Shown: piece by piece, positions 1 to 11,997 of the stretch | Layout: each line of letters begins with the position of its first letter | Position numbering within the stretch: the first letter of the stretch is position 1 | From: Thamnaconus septentrionalis | Lineage: Eukaryota > Chordata > Actinopteri > Tetraodontiformes > Monacanthidae | DNA: 64,000 bases | Reading direction: 5' to 3' | Assembly: GCA_009823395.1 (NCBI GenBank) | Contig: CM020508.1 | Span: forward strand, 8,508,515 to 8,572,514 | The notes under the pieces: generated by a model | Database searches by the model: none | What the model saw: only the letters and a program-made list of their open reading frames with translations | What the model was told of the DNA's origin: nothing | Translations under genes and position numbers: made by a program

Positions 1-3000
1 CTGTTTTCTGGAGATTATTGAGTTTTCTTTCTTTTTTTTTTTTTTTTTTTTAGAATTAACCATTCAAATTGGCTTCACAGGAGGTGAAAAATGACGACGT
101 GTAAGCGAGTGAAATTATGGGACCCCGAAGAATTCGGCTTGTTCCTGGGATGAACTTGATGAAGGTTCGGCACCGTTGCTGTTGCTGCGCCTTGTCGAAA
201 CATTTTCACATAATGGCCCAGAAACTGGCAGCAAAGAAGTGTTGTACAAGTGAGCACATCTTCTTTATCTTCTCCGCACTGATACTTTGCTGCAAGTACA
301 AATCAGCCAAATGGGCGACCTGTGCTCTGACAGCCTTTGAGGCAGCGGCCAGAACCCCAACAGTTTTTCCCTTTTTCCTTTTTTTCTTGTTGCGTTGTTC
401 TCGCTTTCTAGCTGATCGATGGTTGCACAGCTGCGTCATCCTTGAGTTTCCTCCCAACTCACTTGAAAGCACACGCAAAAAACAAAAAAAAAGCGTATGA
501 TAACTGGTATGAGTGATGACACGGCTCTTTTTTGGTGCCAGGACAGAGTTCTGTTTCGAATCATCGTCCTTAAACAAACATTCAGTGTTTCCAGGAGAGC
601 GTTGGGGTTCTAATGACTGAGTGCAGTGTCCAGTTGACCGGATCGTATCATCACCGCCGAGTCCTTCAGTGTCTCACAGGCCGTCGGTGCAAAACTGTTG
701 CCCTGGTGGAAAACCGACCCGCAGCACGCAGGGCGCTGCGGGCCCCGTTCCAGCCTCGGACTTTGTGCGTGGAAACAATTTACACGTATCAGCTTTGACG
801 TTTCAAATTCGGCATCACCGCTTGGGCTGCAGAGCTGGACTTTTCTTCAAAATACATCAGAAGGTTCCAAGTATGCATCAGGCATTTGAAATCACACTCA
901 GCCACAGTGTTTTGGAAGTGAAAAAAAAAAAAAAATGAGGATGATCTCAGAAGCTGCTGTCAAGTTTACATTTAGTTCAGTTTCTTTTAAAGAATGCTGC
1001 CAACTAGGAAAAAACACTTAAACAGTGACTATAAACCAAATGAATTGAATTTATGAAAAATAACGGAGTGCTTTTTTTTATCACAAAGGTCGAAAAGGCC
1101 GTCGTTAAAGAAAAACCCAGCGTATCGGCCCCTCGAAGTACAATTTAAACCTTTTTTTTTTTTTTTCACCGTAAATGTAAATGCGGTTTTACGACGCAGC
1201 GCTGCCTTTTATTGGGGGTCTGGCCTGTCATTTGACACGAAAATACGGCCGGCGCGGGCCAGAGTCAAGAGTCTTCTACAAGCCTCCAGAGCACCGAGAA
1301 ATGAAGGAGCCCAGGGAGGAGAGTGCGGTTCAGGCCTCGCCGTGCCAAAGAACACTCGTTTCACAGCACAAAGAGAGACTCGCACGGAGGACCTGCGTGT
1401 TTACGTTGGGGCGCGATGTAAAAAAAACAACAAAAAAAACGGCCCTGATTCAAATCCCACTCTGGCCCCCCCACTCATCAACTTTCTGTTTTGAGGCGGC
1501 TTTGCAAAAAAAAAAAAAAAAAAAAATTACGTGCAAGGAAACAGGAATTCACGTTTTAATGTTTTTCAAATTGAATTAAAAAAAAGAAAGGAAAGCAAAC
1601 AGTTTTACGGCCTTGGAGACGATGCTGGAACAGGAGACAGGTCAGGAGAGAAATTTAAGGTTTTTTTTATTGTTGATATTGTTTTTGAACGGTTAGGAAA
1701 AGAAAAGAGCTAAAGAGCCGGAAGGACTCGACGCGCTTCAGGCCAGGGCTGCCGACTCTCATTTTGATTCAATTAAATCCAACTGGGACTGAGACGCAAC
1801 CAGGCGGGACCTCGTCTCCTCGTGTGGAACTGTTTGCATTAACGCATCACGATCTCAGCGCAGCAGCGACTCGCCGGCTAAAGGCTCTCCTGACAGGAAC
1901 GTCGGCAGACCAGCCTCTGACATTATTATCGACTATGTCAGGCAACACAAACAGTCGGTCGGGTTCGGGCTGCCGCAAGAATGTCATTAGGTTTACACAA
2001 CATAAACACGGGGTTATGTTTAGGGAAACATCACGGTTTGGGTCGGACAATAAAACCTTTCACAACGTTTAACACGTATCGCAATTACATTTCTGGAAGG
2101 GAGCCCTGCGGGCTAACTGCTCCCATCTGCTGCCTTTAGCTTCCCCGCCGCCGCCGGCCGCCGCTGCGGTGGTGGTGGAAGTACAGCAGGATTTTCTGCT
2201 GTAAGTTGTTAAATTAGCCGATGATGGTTGGGAGCGGTCGAATTAGTGGAACAGTCAATGGGGCAGCGTCAGCCCTTCAGACTGACTGATAGGAGGTGAG
2301 AGCCAGGAGGTGCTGCTACAGTGGCCGGATTGGATCGAAACAGATCTGTGATCCACTGACTCGCGACTCTTTCGCTGTGAGTCAGTTGAAAATGTGCAAT
2401 CAAACTGTAAAAATGCTGCCTGGCCTTAAACTGGCAGCACTTGGCGGATATCGAGTCAAAGCGACGTGGAAGATCTAAGACGCATGGAAGAACGATTTTA
2501 AAGAAGCGCTCACACTTTTGGACTGTTGGTTCGGTGGACGAGGCCGCACGATCCTGTCAGCGGTTCCGCTAGAGCCATTCTCAACTGATCAAATGTGTCA
2601 GTCGTGATCAGTGTCGGCAGCTGATGTCCTGTTTTGCGCAAAAAAATGAAGCAGGTTTCATATTTAGGGCTTTAAACGGGCTTCCTTGAAAACTGGCAGT
2701 GAAAGATGGAAGCTAACTAGGCGCAAGACCCTTATAGCTCTATATATTCTTATATTTATGAGAACCTTTATAAGGGTTAGAAAACCAAATTACTCTTATT
2801 GTACTGCGCATATACACTAGTAATGCATTTATGGGCAGGATGTTAAGCTTTTACCACTATGAAAATCATAAATCAAGCCAAGTTTTACACACTGGAGCTT
2901 TAAGACACGTGGTAGAATAGAGCACTATCTGAATTCCGATATCTTCTCATTGGCAGATTTTTCTGTGTGTGCATCATCACCTGATGGTTGTAAAGTGTAA

Positions 3001-3549
3001 ACGTGCCTCAGCAGCATCCAGTTCGACATCAGTTTGTTTTGCGTCTTACTTCAACCCCAACTGTTTGTCCTTGGTGCCGACATTAAAACTCCCTCTTGCT
3101 GGAGCACCAAATCAAAACTCCCAACTTCCCTCTTCCCTAAACTTGCGAAGGTGCCGCCGCCGAGCCTCCTCGGGTGCACGGCTTCTGACGAGCAGGAATC
3201 ACAGTAAAAGGAATCTTGTTACGGCCGTTAAAACAAGAGGAGGGAAAACACGGAGCTCCCCGTCAACACCGCGCGCACGTGAAACGCTCCGGCGGCGAGA
3301 ATATATTTGCTCGTAAAAGCCCTTTGATGGTGGCCCCGTCCGCTTGCACGGCGGAGAGCCGCTCGCTGTCTGTGTCAACAGCCGCGTGTTGACCTTGCCA
3401 GCGCCCCCGCGCTGCGTTCGAGCTGCGTTTTCCATAGGTGACGGTCTGCACCGTTTCGGGTTTTTACAGGCCCTGACGTTGCCTTCGTTCCTGTAGGGAA
3501 AGCTGCCGCCACTGGAACAGCAGGCTCTTCCTGGGTCGGAGGTGGATGA

Positions 3550-4140
3550 CCAGCTCCTCCTTCTCCTCCTCCTCCTTCACCTTCTCAACCTCCTTCTCCT
3601 CCTCCTCCTCCTTCACCTTCTCCGCCTCCAACTTCTCCCTCTCCTTCTCCTCCTCCTCATATTCATCCTCCTCCTTGTCCTTCAACTTCTCAACTTCTCC
3701 TTCTCCTCCTCCTCATATTCATCCTCCTCCTTGTCCTTCTTCTCCTCTTTCAACTTGTCCTTCTCCTCCTCCTCCTCATATTCATCCTCCTCCTTGTCCT
3801 TCTTCTCCTCTTTCAACTCGTCCTTCTCCACCTCCTCCTCCTTCTCGTCGTCCTCCTTCTTTTGCTCCTTCTCATCCTTCTTCTCTCCCTTCTCCGCCTT
3901 CTCCTCCTCCTCCTCATATTCATCCTCCTCCTTTTTGTCTTTCTTCTCCTCTTTCAACTCTACATCCTTCTTCTCCGCTTCCTCCTCGTCCTTCTCATCC
4001 TCCTCCTCCTTGTCCTTGTCCTCCTCCTTCTCCTTCTCTCCTCCTCCTTCAACTCCTCCCTTCCCCCTATTAATGCTTATCCTTCACCTCCTTCTCTTCC
4101 TGCTCCTCCTCCTCTTCCACCACCTCCTCCTTCTTCTTGC
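3550..4140. repeat. Long CTCCTT polypyrimidine minisatellite
   Basis: About 590 bp are almost pure C and T on the + strand, built from TCC and TTC units. A marker CATATTCATCCTCCTCC recurs at about 3658, 3714, 3777 and 3915, so there is a diverged higher-order unit of roughly 56-69 bp. The minus strand reads as Lys/Glu-rich peptides, but not all spacings are multiples of three. This looks like simple-sequence expansion and not a gene. Confidence 0.85.
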
Positions 4141-4224
4141 AGCAGGGACACAGAGCCCCGTTTGAGGCGGAGTGATATATGACGTCTGCTGGACTGTCCA
4201 TCTCAGGTTACCTGCTCCTCCATC

Positions 4225-4225
<1 letters not shown>

Positions 4226-4275
<50 letters not shown>
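4226..4275. repeat. (TG)n microsatellite
   Basis: An uninterrupted TG run of about 25 units directly follows the polypyrimidine block. Confidence 0.95.
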
Positions 4276-4276
<1 letters not shown>

Positions 4277-5860
4277 GGGCAGTTGTAAAGGAGGACCCGA
4301 ACCCAAAACGAGGACTCCCCACACAATAAAAAGCGAGGTATTGCTGACTTCCCCGGGCATGTGCGGTTTTTGAAACTCAACACAGGTCCAGCACAGTGGG
4401 GCTCTTCTTATTTACGCTCCATATGCATCTGTGAAAAAAGTGTAATAACTGCGAGTCAGGGCCGAGTTGTCCACTCGGGCCAGATTACAGTCATTTTTCA
4501 GCCCGGACGTCGCCGAGCAAATCCGCACAAAAACGCCTCGGCGTGGAACAGCGTAATCCCCGGCCGTGAAATATGTCTTTTCCTTTGAGTTTTTTCACAG
4601 TAAGCGGTCACGTTGAGCGATGTCTTTTATTTCCTTGTTGTAACAGTTATCTGCATCGCTGTACATCATCGGGCGGCGACAGTCACTCCTGTGATGTTGT
4701 CGCAGCCGGCTCGGCTTCGTGTTTTTGAGGAAAGATTTCTCCGACGGCCGCTCGCATCGGCTCACTTTCCCGCTGCTTTCAAACGAAGTTTCAGGGCCCG
4801 CTGACATGAAACAACGCCGATAATTCAATCAAAAAATAAAAGCTTCCCTTCTGCGCCGTCGCTGTCAAAGCAAATTACGGCCTTCTCAGAGTCTAATTTT
4901 CTTCAGAGGGTCCTGGTCTCGGGCCGCGCTAAGCCTTAATGATAATCCTCTCGGGCTAATACCCGCTGTGGATGCTGCGGGACCTTCGCACGGGCGGATC
5001 GATTACGGCGCGCGCTTTGAACGCGTCCTCCGCGCCGAGCAGCGCTCCGTTCTTCTTCCTGCTCCGAGAAGGGCAACAAAGAAGTAGGAAGTGAAACCGG
5101 ATTCCTCTCTTGGTTTCCAAAACATCTGGTTTGCTCCTTGTTTTAAACAACTAGCATCCCTCCTGAGAATAACAGGGGGTTATGTGCACTCTGTGTAGGT
5201 AACAGAGTAATCATTTTCGAATGTTGCTTCATTCAGATGTGATCTAATTACCAACCTAAACCCAACCTCTCGGTCGGACCACCGACCGTCAGGGGAATTT
5301 TTTTTTTCCCCCCCTCTAAACGTTTGCCCAACTATTCATTTTATCTCCCTCCCGTCGCTGCCTCTAAACTGTCAACGATACGGTAATTGCTGGGAATCGG
5401 TCACTTGTTTTGCGCAAGTTGTGCAAAAGCTGCAGGCTGCAATCAGCGACCAGGAAGGTGCTGCTGGCGCGGGGACGCGGCGTGTCTGTCTGGCCGCGTC
5501 GGCAGCTGCCCTCGTGCTCGGCCGCTGTCATTTCCCAGGAATTTCCTGCCATCTGCGTCCAATCGGAATCTCTCAGATTTGCAATTGCTTGTAAATATTG
5601 GGTGCTGTGTGAAGACGGCTGGAGGAGTGCTTTGGTTTATTTATTTTTTAAATTTTGTCAGTGTCCATTTCTTGTGTTGTAGCGAGCAGGTCACAGGGGT
5701 AACGGAGAAGCTTGGCTCAGGAGTCATAACTAGAAATATTTTGTTATCAGGTTTTGCTACTCAAATGTTTTGTGTTGTACCAACATTTTGGTGTTGATGC
5801 TGAGGAAGTGCTCCTAAAAATTCACTTACAAAATTCATTTCACAAATGTAAAGTGTCATC

Positions 5861-5863
5861 TTT

Positions 5864-5899
<36 letters not shown>

Positions 5900-5902
5900 T
5901 TT
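5861..5902. repeat. (CTTT)n microsatellite
   Basis: About ten CTTT units lie just before a copy of the dispersed TGATGTCA repeat. Confidence 0.95.
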
Positions 5903-5933
5903 CATTTGTTCTTTGCGAGTTCTGCTACGGGCC

Positions 5934-6083
5934 CTCTGTGATGTCACCAGGGGTGGTGGTGCGCATCTTCCAAACATATGGAAGGTGCAACAGCAAAAAA
6001 AACAAAAAACAATCATCACTTTTAACAGGAAGTTTAAGCAGGAAGGAAGCAATTTTGTGGGAGGCTGTAAACAGAGGGCTAAG
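5934..6083 (+). repeat. Dispersed TGATGTCA repeat, copy 1
   Basis: The copy begins with a diverged palindromic core (CTGTGATGTCACCAGGGG) and ends about 150 bp later in AACAGAGGGCTAAG. The copy at 50,688-50,840 has the same two ends at nearly the same spacing. Inside, both carry an AGCAATTTT run before the shared tail. It is probably a short non-autonomous mobile element; its class is not clear. Confidence 0.6.
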
Positions 6084-7112
6084 CACGTTGATTTCTGAGT
6101 TTTATTTGGACAATTACGCATGTGAGGCCAGATCAAACATGAAGCACTGAAAATGGGTTCAACATGATTCCTTTAAAGGAAATAATGTGTCAGCTGGGAG
6201 TGCGAGAAAAATTGGTGAGAACTTACCAGTAAAAGTTGACGATCGAGCTGGAACAAACGTTCAACCAAACAAATGTTTGCACACTTTTAAAACCATTCAA
6301 CTTTGTGGCTGAATGCATATGTTATCACTGTTAATGTTAGCATGTTGCCCTGCTAGCATTAGCACCAACTTACATTTAGCTAAGCTTAACGAAAACTGAT
6401 ATCCGTTCGTCTCCCTTGTTTGTAACTGACCTGAAAAACGCAGATTTTAAAACTTTGATTTAATCAGAAAACAATTTGAACAAAAAAAAAAAGTTAATTT
6501 TGTATTCACTGATAGAAGCGTCATGTGACGTGCTGCTGACGCGTCATTTAACAGCTGGACCTCAGCTGGTCTGGAGTCCCAGTTGAAACTGTCAAGCAGG
6601 TAAAACATCCTTACATCCCAACTTATTTGTCTGAACAAAGGCAAATAAGGAACAATTTAAACATTTGATCACATTTTCCTGCTCCTGCACCAAAAACCTG
6701 ACGTATTTCTATTTGTTTACTTTTTTCTATAGCTCTAGACACTTGAGGGACACATTCCCAGCCCAAAATAACTCACAGGCATACTAAGTATCCCCAAATT
6801 TAAGATGTTTCCAAGTGGTCTGTTGCCTTATTTGTTTATGTTTAGTTGTAGCAGGAAATAAGTTGCCACTCTGAACTTTTACTAGTCTCACCTCTGGACC
6901 GAGGGTGTGGTACGTCAGTCCCCGGCTACGTTGCTGCACCACTATTTACTGCTGCTGCTGCTGCCCCCCTCCCCCCGAAAAAAACAGAGCAGCCTCTTGT
7001 CTGGCTTTGAAGAGCTCCTGAGCCAGCGCCAGGTCTCGGCGCCGTTGGCCCGGCCCGCGAGGCCGTGTTGCTCTCCAGACCTATAAACTTGTCCGTCATG
7101 AATCCAGACTGC

Positions 7113-7168
7113 CAGCCGAGTGCATCACGTCCTGTCAGCCCAGCCGAGTGCATCACGTCCTGTCAGCC
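7113..7168. repeat. 28-bp perfect tandem duplication
   Basis: The unit starting CAGCCGAGTGCATCACGTCC occurs twice back to back (7113-7140 and 7141-7168) with no mismatch. This is a recent local duplication without visible coding context. Confidence 0.9.
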
Positions 7169-8256
7169 TGCCGGTCCATAAGCTCTGCCCTCAGGACTGA
7201 CTGATGCCTTCTGTGCACCGGCTCGCCCTCAGCCAAGAGTGTAGGATGCGGTCTGGCCTCAGCGTTGCTTCCTTGCAACGATAATCCTGGAAACGTGTAC
7301 AGATTTTTTTTTTTTAGGGGGGCGGAGGAGAAAAAAAGATTGTTATGACAGCAATTGTTGCTGGCCTCCTGTGGCTTTTGAGCGCCGTGTTGAAGCTGCA
7401 ATTTGTTTAAGTCCAAAATGTCAAATAGTTGAAATAGTTTTTTTTCCCCTTTTCAAATCATGGGACAGGATGGTGAAGCATTTTCTTCCAAAAGGTCAGT
7501 GTGCAAACAAAGCCTCTTTCTTCACTTTGCGGCCGAGGAGTTTTTCTGCTGGGATATCGTCATCTGGGTTCCTGGTAATCCTGATCTTCCCACTGTTGCA
7601 GCTCACTGAAGGTCTGGGATAACACAATGTAGCAGGAGTGAGACTGCGCAGGCTCGTTTTCATACATCAGCAGCCAAACGGAAGGTTCGCGTTGTGTAAA
7701 ACTGGGCGGATCAATCGTAAAGCTCTGATGGCATCCAATAATTTATCTTTTTTTTTTTTTTTTTTCCCGACCGGGTGCATATTTCAGTGATGAAGAGAGG
7801 AAAGACTAATCAAAACAAATGGCAAACCTGTTTCAAAACCTGTTCTGTCGTTACCGCTGACGTCCTCTGCATTAGCTGCTGAACCTGCTTAGCCTTTATA
7901 GACTAACTAATGTGAAGTAGCATAAGGAGATGTATGATGTCTGCAATTAGTAAAACATAAAAAAATTAAATTAAGCAGTAATATCATGTAAAGTAAAGAG
8001 TGATATTAGCAGAGATCTGGTGACATCACAGTTCACCACCGTAGATTGATCACCTGTCCTTGTGGACAGTGTGGAGGACACTAGCCAGTGACGGGCTGCC
8101 ACCACCAGGTGGTGACAAGTGTAAAGCTTTAATTAGCTTAATCAGGCGGGACAGCAGGGAGAAGGGAAAAAGGGAGGGAGAGGGGAGCAGACATGAATAC
8201 AGGACTGATTAGAGAGAGAGAGAGAGAGAGAGAGTGTGTGTGTCTCCACTCACACA

Positions 8257-8530
8257 CCGGCCACTTTATGAGGTAGAACATAAGAACATCCAATCACATG
8301 GCAATTGCCAATCACATGGCAAAAACTGAATTTAGGTTTTGAGACACGGTGATATGCTGAAGCTGAAATCCAGCGTCAGAACTTGGAAGAAAGGAGTTTT
8401 GAAGCGACTGTGAATGTGGTGAACACGGTTGCTGGTGCCAGGCGGGCTGCTGGTCCGAGTGTTTCACAAGCTGCCGCTGATCTACTGGGACTCTCACCAC
8501 ATCACAACCGTCTGAATGGTCCCCAAAATA
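8257..8530 (+). mobile_element. Truncated hAT-like element (CCGGCCACTTTAT end)
   Basis: The left end CCGGCCACTTTATGAGGTA resembles the terminal repeat of the intact element at 32,784-33,216. The interiors align over AATCCAGCGTCAGAA, GTGGTGAACA, GCTGCTGG and CTCACCACATC. No matching right terminal repeat is seen, so this copy is truncated or its end has decayed. The right boundary is approximate. Confidence 0.7.
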
Positions 8531-9582
8531 AGAAACAATGTCGACACTATCTGCTATCTATAGCCTGCCACTGGGACTGCTGTACTGCTGCTCCTATTGT
8601 TCTGTCCGAGGGTTCCACTGCTACTGCTGCTGCTTGCTATTGTTCTCGATGTTTGTTTTCTCTCTTCTGTGCTTCTGATCTTCTCTTCTCGCTCATCGAC
8701 ACCTGAATGCTCTGCTTTTCTCTGGTTTCAGCGGTCGACCCCCGTTTTCCTTCTAATTTAAGAGTCAGGATCCACTCGAGGTTTCTGCCTTTGAAAAAAG
8801 ATCTTTTTTTTTTTTTAGAAGATTTTTAGATCAGTGCTGCTCTCAGTTGGAACAGTTTGTTATAAGAATGTGACTTGGGCCAGGAAGGGCTTTGTTATGA
8901 TATGGCGCAATATAGAAAAATGTGGATTGATTTGATTCGATGCTGCGAGGCCTCGTGTTTTCTTAGGAAGGCTCGACTCTCCGTCAGCGTGACATTGAAA
9001 TTTGCAGCCACTCTCAGCAGCTTCACGAAACCCGCACGGTTCCCCGTTTCTCACTCGTCACACTGATGCATTTTTACAGCATCTTTCCCCTCTTCGTGGA
9101 GTTTGAAGTGAGCTGCGGTCAGCGCCGAGAGCGCGTCCACGTCTCTGGAGCCGCTGCCGGGTTGCGGCGACCATGAGAAACAAAGAAGACGCCTCGTCGA
9201 AAATCGACTCGAGCAAATTGATTTTATCCTCGTGAAAGTTCTCATGTCTGCTCGCAGCGGCTCCACGGCTACGAAAACACCGACATCGCCGCCGCTCCGG
9301 CTGTAACTTAATCGTTTTTCTGCTTCTCCTCGGCCCGCACCTGCTTTAAGAGGAGCCCTCTCGCTGCAGACAATGTTATTTTTCATTTAGTCGTGCCCTC
9401 GGGTTTTTCAATCATACGTCCGTTACTAAGCAAACAAATAAGTTCCGGGCCTGTGCCGCAGACACAAATATAGACATGAGTTATGAGATTGAGAGGGCCC
9501 GGGAAAGGCTTTGGTGCCTAATGCTCAACATATGCTGCAGACGAGCGGAGCATCTTTCTGCAAAGTCCCGCTGCCTGCTGTC

Positions 9583-9850
9583 ACCAGAGGTGGAAAGTAA
9601 CAAAGTACAAATGCTTCATTACTGTACTTGAGGAGATTTTTATTTTTACTTCCTAGATTTGTACACAAGTGTTTGTAGTTTGTACTTCTTACATTGGAAG
9701 AAGATTTTATTAAAAGTAATTGACGTATTATTATAGTTGCTGTTCCTTGAAGTGGAGCCATTTGAATTATACTGTTGTGTAGATATAAAACTGGATCATA
9801 TTTTAGTGCCTCGTCTGAGGTCACTGTTCAGAGAAAAATAAACATGTGAA
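9583..9850 (+). mobile_element. Fish repeat beginning ACCAGAGGTGGAAAGTAAC
   Basis: The stretch opens with ACCAGAGGTGGAAAGTAAC, then AAGTACAAATGC and TACTGTACTTGAGG. I remember this string as a common end of non-autonomous DNA transposons in teleost genomes. No inverted partner is seen to the right, so this is a fragment. The right edge is a guess. Confidence 0.5.
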
Positions 9851-10205
9851 AATAACATTGGTTATTGCTATTAAAAGTGTCAACATCCAATAATGGCTGA
9901 TCATAATTATTACTGATTACAGTTTGCTTGTGCTGCAATAGAAAAAAACCAATGGAATTTAGAGTCCTCAAAGCTGTTGATAATTATCCATATTTTCATG
10001 CGAGATCTCTGGCCAGTTCAGTCCACATTACTCTCTCACAACTTTTTCATTTTGGCAAAATTATCAAAAAATATATTGTTTCAATAATGTCAAAAAAAAA
10101 GATAAATTACTTTTTCACTTTAGTACATTTCAGAACCATACTTTAGTAGTTCGGCACAGAATGTGAAGACTTTTGCCATGTCTGGCTGTCACACACTCGT
10201 CTCAG

Positions 10206-10292
10206 GCTGAAGGACGGAGTGGTGGAGGAGGACGGGGAGGTGGTGGAGGAGGGCGAGGAGGATGTGGAGGGTCGGGGACAGGGTGATCTTTG
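10206..10292 (+). CDS. Candidate acidic coding exon upstream of glis1 (doubtful)
   Basis: Between an acceptor-like CTCGTCTCAG and a strong donor TG|GTAAGT, one frame is open. It encodes LKDGVVEEDGEVVEEGEED followed by VEGRGQGDL; the other two frames contain stops. The exon would leave two bases, whereas the glis1 exon at 15,704 expects one base if its CAG acceptor is used. The phases agree only if splicing uses a second AG four bases further on (CGAG|CGGCGCC, exon from 15,708). The GAG/GTG-rich composition could also be chance from a purine-rich repeat. I keep it as a weak candidate for an N-terminal glis1 exon. Confidence 0.25.
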
Positions 10293-10459
10293 GTAAGTGT
10301 TTAAGCGTTGAGTATTATGATTTATGGTGCCAAGGTGGGGCCAGTCGAGGTGTCGGAGTGCATTTCCAGAGGCATCCGTCTTGCGGTGGCGGCGGTGGCT
10401 CGTCGTGCCTCAGGTGCAGCTGTTTGCGTCAAAAGCTCCACCTCCACCATCCTGAGCGC

Positions 10460-10500
<41 letters not shown>

Positions 10501-11604
10501 CATCCGACAGCGGCCCACATCTGCTTTTCATCGGAGACCCCCCACCCCCCTCCTCCCCCACCCTTCTTCTTCTCCCCCTACCCGCACGTCTCGCCCGACA
10601 CTCGAAGGCATTAAACGCTGGCACAAGCACGCACGCTCTCGCCCTGGCACTTAACACGCGGCCGCTTATGCGACTTGAAAGGGAGAGGGCGAGAATTATA
10701 GAAAATGAAGTGTCACTGAAATAAAAAATCACCACAGATTACCACCAATTACACTTAATAACGCCGGCAGGAACATCTGCTCTTCAGATGCGGGGTGGAA
10801 AAGAGCACCTTTGTTTCCTTTTTCTGTTTTCTCTTCTTTCTTTTTTCCGTCCTCCTCGGGTTGATTGGCTTTCGTCGACTTCGGTCTCTCTTGGACGCCA
10901 ATCCGTCGGCGGCTTGCTCCTCCTGACGAGCGCTGAGGAGAGCCGAGCTGGATCCTAGACGTGCGTCTGCGCCGCTCGGTGACTCAGATGTTAGTCACCC
11001 AGGCCAGTCTGCCCCTTTTTTTTCTTCCTTTTTTTTTTTTTTTTTCCCAAAGCTGATCTCCAGCACCAGTCGGCGTTGCAGCAACAGCAACAGAACTTGG
11101 ACGGCAGATGAGGTGTGCTGAGCCAATCAATCAGCGTCATTAGTGAAGGAGCGAGTGGCCGTGCAGTCGTCAGACCTGTCGCTCCTGCTTTCACTCAGCG
11201 TCCCTGCTCCTCGTTGCTTCTTCGCCTCCATTCATTCATTCATCAGCGAGCGGCTCCAGGATCAGGACCTGTGAGCACTTTGCCTCCCGGATTCCTGATC
11301 CTGGAGCCACGGAGGAAGCGGGACAATGACATCACAGCAGGGGAGGGGTAGGGGGGTAGAGAGGCTGGTTTTGGCTGACGGGAACCTCGTTTGCCTTTCA
11401 AACGAGTCCGTAAATCCCCCCCCCCGCCCCCCCCCAACCCTGTTCACCAGCAGTGATTACACTCCGCCTCTAAGTCCACCAACTCTTCCCCTCGTGTGCA
11501 TCTCATCCTGCTGGGGTCAATAAATAGTTAAGAGAATAATAAATAGACCCCGTGTGACCTCCCGAGACGTCACATCGTATTGGTCTGGTGTGTTTGTTTG
11601 TTTG

Positions 11605-11608
<4 letters not shown>

Positions 11609-11684
<76 letters not shown>
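11609..11684. repeat. (TG)n microsatellite
   Basis: About 37 TG units without interruption. Confidence 0.95.
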
Positions 11685-11687
<3 letters not shown>

Positions 11688-11860
11688 AGGGAGCGTGCGG
11701 CTGACAAAGAGCTTCTTATTGGTGCTGGTGTGTTGAGTTGGCGGTGCTGACATCAGTGGGTCTCTGTGGAGAGTGAGTCAGCACAAGAACATACGGCCCT
11801 GCACACACAAACACAACATTTGCTGCGGGTGATTCTGGCACCGTGACTCCTTCTGTCTCC

Positions 11861-11873
11861 GTCTTTCCTTCGT

Positions 11874-11909
<36 letters not shown>

Positions 11910-11997
11910 TTTCTTTCTTTCTTTCTTTCTTTCCTTCTTTCTTTCTTTCTTTCTGTCCTTCTTTTTTTCTTTCTTTCTTTCTTTCCTTCTTTCTTTC
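11861..11997. repeat. (CTTT/CCTT)n polypyrimidine tract
   Basis: Tetranucleotide CTTT units with occasional CCTT variants make a pure pyrimidine run of about 135 bp on the + strand, apart from single G interruptions. Confidence 0.95.

Larger units (their letters stand above)
1..10205. other. Upstream region without a supportable gene
   Basis: I see no exon-like coding stretch here that matches a family I know. All open frames are short or come from low-complexity DNA. The stretch holds homopolymer runs, a long polypyrimidine tract (3550-4140), several microsatellites, a 28-bp tandem duplication (7113-7168), one copy of a dispersed repeat (5934-6083) and two transposon fragments (8257-8530, 9583-9850). 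It may be the 5' flank or a first intron of glis1; the sequence does not decide. Confidence 0.6.

Noticed and set aside
3464..3957. Lys/Glu-rich open frames on the minus strand
   Set aside because: They are translations of the CTCCTT minisatellite. The repeat spacing is not always a multiple of three, and there are no splice sites or homology.
11861..11997. CRISPR-like regular repeats
   Set aside because: Simple tetranucleotide repeat without spacers, in a vertebrate genome.
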